DNA of 24,608 bases from an uncultured Oscillospiraceae bacterium (GTDB taxonomy: Bacteria; Bacillota; Clostridia; Oscillospirales; Oscillospiraceae): contig CALWYA010000005.1 of the NCBI GenBank assembly GCA_944385645.1, positions 1 to 24,608 on the forward strand, written 5' to 3'. Below, in pieces: positions 5,651 through 12,861 of this stretch (positions within the stretch are counted from its first letter, which is position 1; every line of letters begins with the position of its first letter). The translations under genes and the position numbers were made by a program. Below the pieces are notes generated by a model, which made no database searches, was not told the origin of the DNA, and saw only the letters and a list, made by a program, of their open reading frames with translations.

Positions 5651-5691
5651 GGGCGTGTGCCCCCCGGCCTGCGGCCGGGGGGCACACGCCC
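5651..5691. repeat. perfect 19-bp hairpin between tRNA-Arg and the aminotransferase gene
   Basis: GGGCGTGTGCCCCCCGGCC (5651-5669) pairs perfectly with 5673-5691 around a TGC loop. No convincing T-run follows on either strand, so it is not a standard terminator. It lies in the 290-base gap between the tRNA-Arg start and the aminotransferase stop. The rest of that gap (5604-5650 and 5692-5797) shows nothing else I recognise. Confidence 0.6.
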
Positions 5692-5797
5692 TTGGGTCGG
5701 GAATTTGCTGTCTTTTCCCCCGGCCGATCTGGAAAACGTTCCGGTCAAGGGGTGGGGAGACCGCGCCCTTTTCCGGGCCGCCCCCTGCCTTCGCCGG

Positions 5798-5833
5798 AAA
5801 AGAGGTTCCCGCCCCCACAGGGGGCGGGAACCT
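5798..5833 (-). terminator. terminator after the aminotransferase gene
   Basis: A 14-bp perfect stem (AGGTTCCCGCCCCC 5803-5816 with 5820-5833) and 3-base loop is followed on the minus strand by CTTTTCC. Confidence 0.88.
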
Positions 5834-5844
5834 GGAACGGACTT

Positions 5845-7029
5845 TTATTTCCGGTAGGAGTCGGCCAGGGCCTTGAACTTGGGCAGGGACCGCTCGATCA
5901 TCTCGGTCTGGACGCAGTAGGCGATGCGCACGTGGCCGGGGGCGCCGAAGCCGGCGCCGGGGACCAGGAGCAGGTCGAACTGCTTGGCCCGCTCGCTGAA
6001 GGCCAGGTCGTCGGGCTCCAGGCTGCGGGGGAAGAGGTAGAAGGCCCCGCCGGGCTCCACCACGTGATAGCCCATCTCCCGCAGGGAGGTGACCAGCAGC
6101 TTGGCGTTGCGCTCGTACACCGACAGGTCGGCCGTCATGTCACAGCACAGGGAGGTGACCTGCTGGAACAGGCTGGGGGCGTTCACATAGCCCAGGGACC
6201 GGCCCGCCCCCGCCACCGCGGCGTACACGTCGCCGCTGTCGGCGATGTCCCCGGGGACCAGCACATAGCCGATGCGCTCGCCGGGCAGGGACAGGGACTT
6301 GGAGAAGGAGTAGCACACGATGGTGTCCCGGTACAGGTCGGGGATCCACTCCGCCTGGAAGCCGGCGTAGACGATCTCCCGGTAGGGCTCGTCGGAGATC
6401 AGGTAGATGGGGTGGCCGTACTCCTCCTCCTTCCGGCGCAGGAGAGCGGCCAGCCGCTCCAGGGTCTCCCGGGAGTAGACCACGCCGGAGGGGTTGTTGG
6501 GGGTGTTCACCACCACCCCCTTGGTGTGGGGGGTGAGGGCCTGCTCAAAGGCGGCAAAGTCGATCTGGAAGCCCTCGATCTCCGGGGGGATCAGCACCAT
6601 CCTGGCCCCGGCCCCCTCGATGAACACCTTGTACTCGGGGAAGTAGGGGGCAAAGACGATGAACTCGTCCCCGGGGCAGGTCAGGCCGTTGAACACGCAG
6701 CACAGGGAGGCCGCCGCCCCCACGGTGATGTAGAACTGGTCGGCGGTGTAGTGGGCGCCGAAGCGGCGGTTCAGGGAGTCGGCCAGCCGCTGCCGGGCGT
6801 CCAGGGCGCCCTGGGCGCTGGTGTAGCAGTGGATCAGGTCGGGCTGCTCCCGGAGCAGGCGGACCGCCTCCTCGTTGACGGCGGCGGGAGCGGGGACGCT
6901 GGGGTTGCCCAGGGAGAAGTCATACACGTTCTCCCGGCCCACCACGGCGGCGCGCTGATTGCCGTACTCAAACAGCTCCCGGATCACGGACCGGGCGGTG
7001 CCCAGCCCCTTCATGCGTTCAGATACCAT
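5845..7029 (-). CDS. pyridoxal-phosphate-dependent class I/II aminotransferase
   Basis: This 394-residue cytoplasmic enzyme transfers amino groups between an amino acid and a 2-oxo acid using PLP. The ATG at 7029 has AGGAGG 8 bases upstream and the protein then begins MVSERMKGLGTARSVIREL. A longer in-frame extension runs back through the promoter and is rejected. Fold type I landmarks are VYDFSLGNPSVP near the N-terminus, TVGAAASLCCVFN (cofactor phosphate region), NTPNNPSGVVYS, LISDEPYREIVY (the Asp that contacts the pyridine nitrogen), and YSFSKSLSLPGERIGY, whose Lys forms the Schiff base. A C-terminal VRIAYCVQTEMIERSLPKF supplies the substrate-binding Arg. It resembles AspB-type aspartate/aromatic aminotransferases, but substrate cannot be read from the sequence. 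It is a monocistronic unit with its own promoter and terminator. Confidence 0.9.
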   Translation of the reverse strand: MVSERMKGLGTARSVIRELFEYGNQRAAVVGRENVYDFSLGNPSVPAPAAVNEEAVRLLREQPDLIHCYTSAQGALDARQRLADSLNRRFGAHYTADQFYITVGAAASLCCVFNGLTCPGDEFIVFAPYFPEYKVFIEGAGARMVLIPPEIEGFQIDFAAFEQALTPHTKGVVVNTPNNPSGVVYSRETLERLAALLRRKEEEYGHPIYLISDEPYREIVYAGFQAEWIPDLYRDTIVCYSFSKSLSLPGERIGYVLVPGDIADSGDVYAAVAGAGRSLGYVNAPSLFQQVTSLCCDMTADLSVYERNAKLLVTSLREMGYHVVEPGGAFYLFPRSLEPDDLAFSERAKQFDLLLVPGAGFGAPGHVRIAYCVQTEMIERSLPKFKALADSYRK

Positions 7030-7083
7030 ATTGACGACCTCCTGAAATCGGGCCGCGGGGCGGCCCGTCTTTGTCCGGTGGGT

Positions 7084-7112
7084 ATTATAGCACGATTTGC
7101 CCCGCTCGTAAA
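7084..7112 (-). promoter_or_regulatory. sigma-A promoter of the aminotransferase gene
   Basis: On the minus strand, TTTACG (7107-7112), a 17-bp spacer and TATAAT (7084-7089). The -35 lies inside CCCGCTTTACGAGCGGG, the same design as the tRNA-Arg promoter. Confidence 0.85.
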
Positions 7113-7243
7113 GCGGGCATGTCCGCTCTCCCGGCCGCATACAGTTTTCTGAATCCGCCGCCGGGACAGGCCGGGGTGCGGGCGGTCTGTGAATTGCACG
7201 AAGGGAGTCTTTTGCATGATAAAGAATTTGGAGGAAAGTAACC

Positions 7244-7272
7244 TTTACAAACGCCGGAGGACAGGCTATAAT
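7244..7272 (+). promoter_or_regulatory. sigma-A promoter of the enzyme I-like gene
   Basis: TTTACA (7244-7249), a 17-bp spacer and TATAAT (7267-7272) lie 42 bases ahead of the start codon. Confidence 0.85.
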
Positions 7273-7314
7273 CTAAAAAAATGTAGTCTTGTGGCCGGGA
7301 AAGGGGGCGACGGG

Positions 7315-8070
7315 ATGCAGATCTTGACAGGAAAACCCATTATGCAGCAGATCGTCGCCGGTCGGCTGTGCTTTTACCGCCGCCCCGTCCCCTCCCCCCA
7401 ACTGTACAACCGGGACAACTGGCGGGGCGAGACCACTCGCTTCCACCAGGCCCAGCAGGTGGCGATCCAGGAGCTGCGGGCCTTCTACGCCCGGGCCCTG
7501 GAGGACGTGGGGGAGACGGTGGCCTCTATTTTCAAGATCCACAGCATGCTGCTGGAGGACCGCAACTATGTGGAGACGGTCCGCGCCCTCATCCAGGACA
7601 AGGGGGTGACGGCGGAGTACGCCGTCCAGATGGCCGAGACCAGCTTCTCCACCGCCTTCTCCTCCATGGACAGCCCCTATATGCGGGCCCGGGCGGTGGA
7701 CATCCACGACATCTCCCAGCGGGTACTCCGGGCCCTCATGGGGGACCGGCAGGAGCTGACCATGGCAGAGCCCGCCATCCTGGTGGCCGACAGCTTCCTG
7801 CCCAGCGAGGTGATGGACCTGGATCAGCGCCGGCTGCTGGGCCTCATCTCCCAGAACGGCTCTCTGGACAGCCACACCTCCATGCTGGTCCAGGCCTACC
7901 GCATCCCCGCCATCGTGGACGTGGACCTGCCCGCCAAATGGGAGGGCCATCTGGCCCTGATGGACTGCTTCACCGGCACCATCTACCTGGACCCAGAGCC
8001 CGCCCAGCAGAACAAGCTTCGGGAGCGGTATCAGGCCAACGGCTGCCCGGTGCAGTACGCCGCCCCCTGA
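7315..8070 (+). CDS. stand-alone N-terminal (phosphohistidine) domain of PTS enzyme I
   Basis: This 251-residue protein lines up along its full length with the first ~250 residues of phosphoenolpyruvate-protein phosphotransferase (PtsI). The HPr-binding helical part covers about residues 35-145 (SIFKIHSMLLEDRNYVETV, then YMRARAVDIHDISQRVLRAL). The swivelling phosphohistidine domain follows (ILVADSFLPSEVMDLD, then SHTSMLVQAYRIPAIVD). The active-site His is kept at H187, although the usual GGRTSH motif reads GSLDSH. The protein stops where enzyme I would begin its PEP-binding barrel, so it cannot use PEP itself. The ATG at 7315 has AAGGGGG about 7 bases upstream, and the frame continues upstream only through the promoter. 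It has its own promoter and no PTS neighbours. It could exchange phosphate with HPr-like proteins or act as a regulator. That role is inferred. Confidence 0.85.
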   Translation: MQILTGKPIMQQIVAGRLCFYRRPVPSPQLYNRDNWRGETTRFHQAQQVAIQELRAFYARALEDVGETVASIFKIHSMLLEDRNYVETVRALIQDKGVTAEYAVQMAETSFSTAFSSMDSPYMRARAVDIHDISQRVLRALMGDRQELTMAEPAILVADSFLPSEVMDLDQRRLLGLISQNGSLDSHTSMLVQAYRIPAIVDVDLPAKWEGHLALMDCFTGTIYLDPEPAQQNKLRERYQANGCPVQYAAP

Positions 8071-8110
8071 CCCACCGGCCGCGCTCCCCCGCCCGCCCGG
8101 CAGATTTTCC

Positions 8111-8139
8111 TTGACGAGGGCCGGAAAACTGGGTATAAT
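8111..8139 (+). promoter_or_regulatory. sigma-A promoter of tRNA-Thr
   Basis: TTGACG (8111-8116), a 17-bp spacer and TATAAT (8134-8139). A dyad ATAGCCGC-AAA-GCGGCTAT (8138-8156) overlaps the -10 edge and the predicted transcription start. Confidence 0.85.
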
Positions 8140-8145
8140 AGCCGC

Positions 8146-8272
8146 AAAGCGGCTATCATCGTATACTCGAATTTCAAGTCCTTTTTCCCGCCCCTGACGG
8201 GGCAGCCGAAACCGTCGACCCATGATGCCACTCCGGCTGCGCCGTCAGGGCATCATATGGACTACGCGATCC
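8146..8272 (+). promoter_or_regulatory. long structured leader between promoter and tRNA-Thr
   Basis: About 127 bases separate the predicted start of transcription from the mature tRNA. CCCTGACGGGGCAGCCG (8192-8208) pairs with 8234-8250 (16 of 17 positions). ATGATGCC (8222-8229) is complementary to GGCATCAT (8249-8256). The second pairing crosses and overlaps the first, so the two compete or form a pseudoknot. No known riboswitch or T-box was recognised. Confidence 0.55.
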
Positions 8273-8347
8273 GCTAGTGTGGCTCAGGGGTAGAGCAGCT
8301 CACTCGTAATGAGCAGGCCGTGGGTTCGATTCCCACCACTAGCTCCA
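8273..8347 (+). tRNA. tRNA-Thr (anticodon CGT)
   Basis: This 75-nt cloverleaf has acceptor GCTAGTG/CACTAGC, D-stem GCTC/GAGC, and anticodon stem GCTCA/TGAGC with loop CTCGTAA (anticodon CGT, reading ACG). The T-stem is GTGGG/CCCAC with loop TTCGATT. CCA is encoded. It forms a single-gene unit with promoter 8111-8139 and terminator 8348-8387. Confidence 0.95.
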
Positions 8348-8387
8348 GGTCGGAGCAAGCCGTATCCCGCTTGCTCCGGCCTCTTTT
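8348..8387 (+). terminator. terminator of tRNA-Thr
   Basis: GGTCGGAGCAAGC (8348-8360) pairs with GCTTGCTCCGGCC (8369-8381), followed by TCTTTT. It begins directly after the encoded CCA. Confidence 0.9.
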
Positions 8388-8429
8388 CGTGGACCTTTTC
8401 TTAAATTTCGTCGTTTTTCTCATTCTCGC

Positions 8430-8458
8430 TTGCAAATAAATCGCGCATCTGGTACAAT
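8430..8458 (+). promoter_or_regulatory. sigma-A promoter of the 8537 membrane-protein gene
   Basis: TTGCAA (8430-8435), a 17-bp spacer and TACAAT (8453-8458). Confidence 0.8.
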
Positions 8459-8536
8459 AATAAATTGATCGAACCTGCCGACCCGCCCGGACTGTCTCCG
8501 GGCCGGGCCGGTCTGTATCAAGGAGACTGAACAGGC

Positions 8537-9304
8537 ATGGATAAAAAACAGAGAGACGACCGGCGGCACCAGGAGGACCGCGCCCTGACCCGCGCCCTGC
8601 TCTGGGTGGCGGCCGCTGTGGTCCTGGAGGCCCTGCTGGTATTTCTCAACCGGTTTTATATCAACTACTATGTGGACGAGATCGAATTTGTGGTCCTGCT
8701 CCAGGGCGTGCTCCGCGCCGTGCGCATCGGCGGCCTGGTCCTGGCGGTGGTCGCTTTCGTCTGGTCGGTGCTCCAGGCCCGGAAGGGCGGAAAGGCCGTC
8801 CTCCCCCTGCTGATCTGTCTGGGGGCCGGCGCGCTGGCCGTCTGTTCCCACGTGGTGCTGAAGTACAAGGACACCGGCGTGTCCATGCTGTTCTGGCTGG
8901 TGGTGGCCTGGGCCGCCCTGGCTGTGGTGTACTACCTCTATCAGAAGGAGTTCTTCCTGGGCCTCACCGCCGCCGGCCTGTCTGTGCTGGGCCTGTGGTT
9001 CGTGCGGTTCGGCCAGGGGTTGGGCTATGAGGCGGCCCTGCTGCTGGCGGGCATCCTCCTGGTGCTGGCGGCCACCCTGTGGCTGAAGAAGGCGGGCGGC
9101 GCCCTCCCCTTCCCCAAGGAGTCCCCCATCCAGTTCCTCCCCGCCGACTGCTCCTACACCATGACCCTGAGCAGCTGCCTGGGCAGCCTTCTGGTGCTGG
9201 CGGCGGCCATGGCTCTGGGCGCCACCGTGGCCTATTACCTGATCTTCGTGATGCTGGCCTGGATCTTCGCCCTGTTCGTGTACTACACCGTCAAGATGAT
9301 GTAA
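8537..9304 (+). CDS. multi-pass membrane protein of unknown function
   Basis: I do not recognise this 255-residue protein. The N-terminus is short, charged and cytoplasmic (MDKKQRDDRRHQEDR). About eight hydrophobic stretches follow, near residues 19-38, 60-79, 87-106, 116-134, 142-156, 162-184, 212-232 and 234-252. A hydrophilic loop (about residues 186-212, with KKAGGALPFPKESPIQFLPADC) separates the last pair. No catalytic or transport signature is visible. The ATG at 8537 has AAGGAG 11 bases upstream. The gene has its own promoter and is followed by a terminator, so it is expressed alone. Its codon use resembles that of its neighbours, which gives no sign of recent transfer. It is probably a lineage-restricted conserved protein. 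That is inference. Confidence 0.8.
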   Translation: MDKKQRDDRRHQEDRALTRALLWVAAAVVLEALLVFLNRFYINYYVDEIEFVVLLQGVLRAVRIGGLVLAVVAFVWSVLQARKGGKAVLPLLICLGAGALAVCSHVVLKYKDTGVSMLFWLVVAWAALAVVYYLYQKEFFLGLTAAGLSVLGLWFVRFGQGLGYEAALLLAGILLVLAATLWLKKAGGALPFPKESPIQFLPADCSYTMTLSSCLGSLLVLAAAMALGATVAYYLIFVMLAWIFALFVYYTVKMM

Positions 9305-9310
9305 CCTTAG

Positions 9311-9349
9311 ATCAGCCGCCCCGCTTCGCAGGGCGGCTGATTTCTTCTC
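9311..9349 (+). terminator. terminator after the 8537 gene
   Basis: ATCAGCCGCCC (9311-9321) pairs with GGGCGGCTGAT (9331-9341), followed by TTCTTCTCT. The hairpin is an inverted near-copy of the terminator at 9398-9430. Confidence 0.85.
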
Positions 9350-9360
9350 TGTGAAAGATT

Positions 9361-9391
9361 GGGGCCCGGCCGTTTGGCCGGGCCCCTTCTG
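9361..9391 (+). terminator. second terminator-like hairpin between convergent genes
   Basis: A perfect 11-bp stem GGGGCCCGGCC (9361-9371) with 9376-9386 and loop GTTT is followed by TTCTGT. It is a likely back-up terminator. Confidence 0.65.
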
Positions 9392-9397
9392 TCCTCT

Positions 9398-9430
9398 AAA
9401 AACCAGCCGCCCCGCGAAGCGGGGCGGCTG
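9398..9430 (-). terminator. terminator of the amino-sugar operon (after msmK)
   Basis: On the minus strand, a 12-bp perfect stem CAGCCGCCCCGC/GCGGGGCGGCTG (loop TTC) is followed by GTTTTTAG. It ends 12 bases after the msmK stop. Confidence 0.9.
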
Positions 9431-9441
9431 ACAGATCCGGT

Positions 9442-10563
<1,122 letters not shown>

Positions 10564-10762
10564 ATTTGTCGGGCCGTGATCCCCGGGCCTCCGCCCTGGG
10601 ACCTCCCCGCCGGGAGAGCGAACCTCCCGGGGGATTGCGACAGGTCTCCACACTGCCGCACCGCCGGCCGGCGGTCTTTTCCTCCTTTTGATTCGGCGCC
10701 CGCCCCTATGGAAAATGGAGTAGGGGTCGGGCCCTTGGCTTGTTTGATCGCGGGGGAAGGTC
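10564..10762 (-). promoter_or_regulatory. nagA-msmK gap with hairpins
   Basis: No gene is seen. On the minus strand there is an 11-bp bulged hairpin 25 bases after the nagA stop (10698-10732, arms GCCCGACCCCTA and TAGGGGCGGGC). A CCGCCGGCCGGCGG palindrome (10661-10674) and a CCGGGAG/CTCCCGG hairpin (10610-10630) follow. None has a T-run on this strand. They may set different mRNA levels for nagA and msmK. Confidence 0.4.
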
Positions 10763-11893
10763 TTACAGCTCGCCGGACACCACTTCGCCGTGGAACAGGA
10801 CGGCCTTCAGGTCCAGCCGCTCGTCCAGGACGGCCACGTTGGCCTCCTTGCCCACGTCCAGGCTACCCAGGCGGGAGTAGATGCCCAGCACCTTGGCCGG
10901 GTTCACCGCCGCGGCGGTCACCGCGTCGGCCAGGGGGATGCCGAAGGAGACGGCGCTCTTCAGGCAGGCCATCAGGTCGGACACCGAGCCGGCCAGGGTA
11001 TCGGGGTCGCCCACCATGGTGGCCCGGTTGCCGTGGACCTCGATCTCCTGGCCCCCGAAGGGGTAGCGGCCGTCGGGCATGCCGGTGGCCCGCAGGGAGT
11101 CGGAGATCAGGATCACCCGGTCCTTGCCGAACAGGCGGAACACCGCCCGGACCACCGAGGGGTGAATGTGCACCCCGTCGGAGATGAGCTCCACCTTCAC
11201 CTCGGGGTAGTCGAAGGCGGCCCCCACCACGCCGGGGGCCCGGTGGGTGAAGGGGGGCATGGCGTTGAACAGGTGGGTGGCCTGCCGGGCCCCCGCCTTA
11301 TAGGCGGCGCAGGCGGTGTCATAGTCCGCCGTGGTGTGGCCCAGGCTGACGGTGACTCCATCCTGCCGGGCCCCCTGGATGAACTCCAGGGCCCCGGGCT
11401 GCTCGGCGGCCAGGGTGACCAGCTTCACCATGCCCTGGGCCGCCTCCTGGAGGCGGTGGAGCATGGCCGGGTCGGGGTCGTGGAGGAAGGCCTCGTTCTG
11501 GGCCCCCTTCTTGGCCTTGCACAGGAAGGGCCCCTCCAGGTTGACCCCCACCAGCTCCGCCCCCCCGGCGTTTTTAGCCTTGTGGGCGGCGGCGTTCTGG
11601 CAGATGCGGGTGAGCTGGTCCTCCCCCAGGGTCATGCCCGCCGGGCAGATCTGGGTGACGCCCCGGCTGAGCTCATAGTCGGCCATCTTCTGGAGGCCGT
11701 CCGGGGTGGCGTCGGAGAAGTCCTCCCCCACGCAGCCGTGGAAGTGCAGGTCGGTGAGGCCGGGGATGAGATAGCACCCCGGGGCGGAGACGGCGTCCCC
11801 GCCCTCCCGTGCGATGAGGCCGTCCTGCACGCACAGGTCCCGGTGGACGAAGCCCTCTTTGACGTCGAACACCAGCGCGTCGGTAATTCTCAT
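10763..11893 (-). CDS. nagA: N-acetylglucosamine-6-phosphate deacetylase
   Basis: This 376-residue cytoplasmic amidohydrolase converts GlcNAc-6-P to GlcN-6-P and acetate. Metal and active-site features are DLHFHG (H50, H52), VNLEGPF (E120), LGHTTADYD (H186), THLFNAMPPFTHR (H207), LISDGVHIH, and ILISDSLRATGMP, whose Asp (D265) is the general acid/base. The C-terminal NPAKVLGIYSRLGSLDVGKEANV is the usual end of the amidohydrolase fold. The ATG at 11893 has GGGAGGG about 7 bases upstream. It lies 17 bases downstream of the lyase gene in the same operon. GlcNAc-6-P is the meeting point of sialic acid and amino-sugar breakdown. The deaminase NagB, which would act next, is not in the window. Confidence 0.95.
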   Translation of the reverse strand: MRITDALVFDVKEGFVHRDLCVQDGLIAREGGDAVSAPGCYLIPGLTDLHFHGCVGEDFSDATPDGLQKMADYELSRGVTQICPAGMTLGEDQLTRICQNAAAHKAKNAGGAELVGVNLEGPFLCKAKKGAQNEAFLHDPDPAMLHRLQEAAQGMVKLVTLAAEQPGALEFIQGARQDGVTVSLGHTTADYDTACAAYKAGARQATHLFNAMPPFTHRAPGVVGAAFDYPEVKVELISDGVHIHPSVVRAVFRLFGKDRVILISDSLRATGMPDGRYPFGGQEIEVHGNRATMVGDPDTLAGSVSDLMACLKSAVSFGIPLADAVTAAAVNPAKVLGIYSRLGSLDVGKEANVAVLDERLDLKAVLFHGEVVSGEL

Positions 11894-11910
11894 GGGTCGC
11901 CCTCCCGCTC

Positions 11911-12816
11911 TCAGCAGTACTTGGCGATGGCGGCGGCGATCATGGCGTGGGCCTCGTCCACGATGGCCTGATCGCTGTCGATCAGGGCGGGCATGGGCTT
12001 GCGGACCGAGCCGCAGGGCACGCCGTCCTTGGCCAGGATGGCCTTCTGCACGGCGTACAGGTTGCCGTGGGCCTCGCACATCTTGTAGATGATCCGGTCG
12101 ATGTCGTTCTGGATCTGGCGGGCGGGCTCCATCTCCCCCTTCCGGAACAGGTCATAGACCTTCAGGAAGAGCTCGGGCATGACGGCGTAGGTGCCGCCGA
12201 TGCCGGCGCAGGCGCCCATGGCCAGGCCGGAGATGTACTGCTCGTCGGGGCCGTTGAACACCAGCACCCCCGCGTCCCGCCACATCTGGATGTCCTGGAC
12301 GGGCATGGAGGAGTTCTTCACCGCCACCACCCGGGGGTTCTTCTTCATCTCCTTCAGCAGGGAGCCGGTCAGGGCCACCCCGGCCAGCTGGGGGATATTG
12401 TAGATGACGAAGTCGGTGTTGGGGGCGGCGGCCGAGATGTCGTTCCAGTAGGCCGCGATGGCGTACTCGGGCAGGTGGAAGTAGATGGGGGGGATGGCGG
12501 CGATGGCGTCCACCCCCTGGGCCTCGGCGTGGGCCGCCAGCTCACAGGAGTCGGCGGTGTTGTTGCAGGCCACGTGGGCGATGATCACCGCCTTGCCCTT
12601 GGCCTCGGCCATGACGTTCTCCAGCACCACCTTGCGCTCCTCCACGCTCTGGTAGATGCACTCGCCGGAGGAGCCGCCCACATACAGGCCGTTGACCCCC
12701 TTGGCCAGCAGGTGCCGGGTCAGGCCCCGGACCCGCTCGGGGGAGATGTTCCCCTGGTCGTCATAGCAGGCGTAGAACGCGGGGATCACGCCCTGATACT
12801 TGTTCAAATCGCTCAT
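11911..12816 (-). CDS. nanA: DHDPS/NAL-family aldolase, probable N-acetylneuraminate lyase
   Basis: This 301-residue TIM-barrel class I aldolase most likely splits N-acetylneuraminate into ManNAc and pyruvate. The pyruvate-binding loop reads GGSSGE (residues 47-52). The catalytic Tyr is in FVIYNIP (Y139) and the Schiff-base Lys in VVAVKNSS (K167). The segment after the lysine (SMPVQDIQMWRDAG) differs from the GVKxTxxD pattern of the best-known lyases, so another 2-oxo-acid aldolase specificity is possible. Neighbours favour the lyase: sugar importer genes upstream, nagA downstream, and an AGE epimerase and an SGNH esterase close by. The ATG at 12816 has AAGGGA about 6 bases upstream. It is the fourth gene of the operon. 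Confidence 0.85.
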   Translation of the reverse strand: MSDLNKYQGVIPAFYACYDDQGNISPERVRGLTRHLLAKGVNGLYVGGSSGECIYQSVEERKVVLENVMAEAKGKAVIIAHVACNNTADSCELAAHAEAQGVDAIAAIPPIYFHLPEYAIAAYWNDISAAAPNTDFVIYNIPQLAGVALTGSLLKEMKKNPRVVAVKNSSMPVQDIQMWRDAGVLVFNGPDEQYISGLAMGACAGIGGTYAVMPELFLKVYDLFRKGEMEPARQIQNDIDRIIYKMCEAHGNLYAVQKAILAKDGVPCGSVRKPMPALIDSDQAIVDEAHAMIAAAIAKYC

Positions 12817-12861
12817 GATAATCCCTTCTCTCTGAGAAAATAGGTCCTTGTGTGCGTGGGT

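Noticed and set aside
5539..7152. A 537-codon plus-strand open frame opposite the aminotransferase gene
   Set aside because: It is low-complexity Gly/Gln/Val/His-rich sequence typical of the antisense of a GC-rich gene. It also runs through a promoter, a hairpin and a terminator.
8157..8260. T-box leader upstream of tRNA-Thr
   Set aside because: T-boxes precede synthetase or amino-acid genes and carry a TGGNACC-type antiterminator sequence, which is not present. The structure here precedes a tRNA itself.
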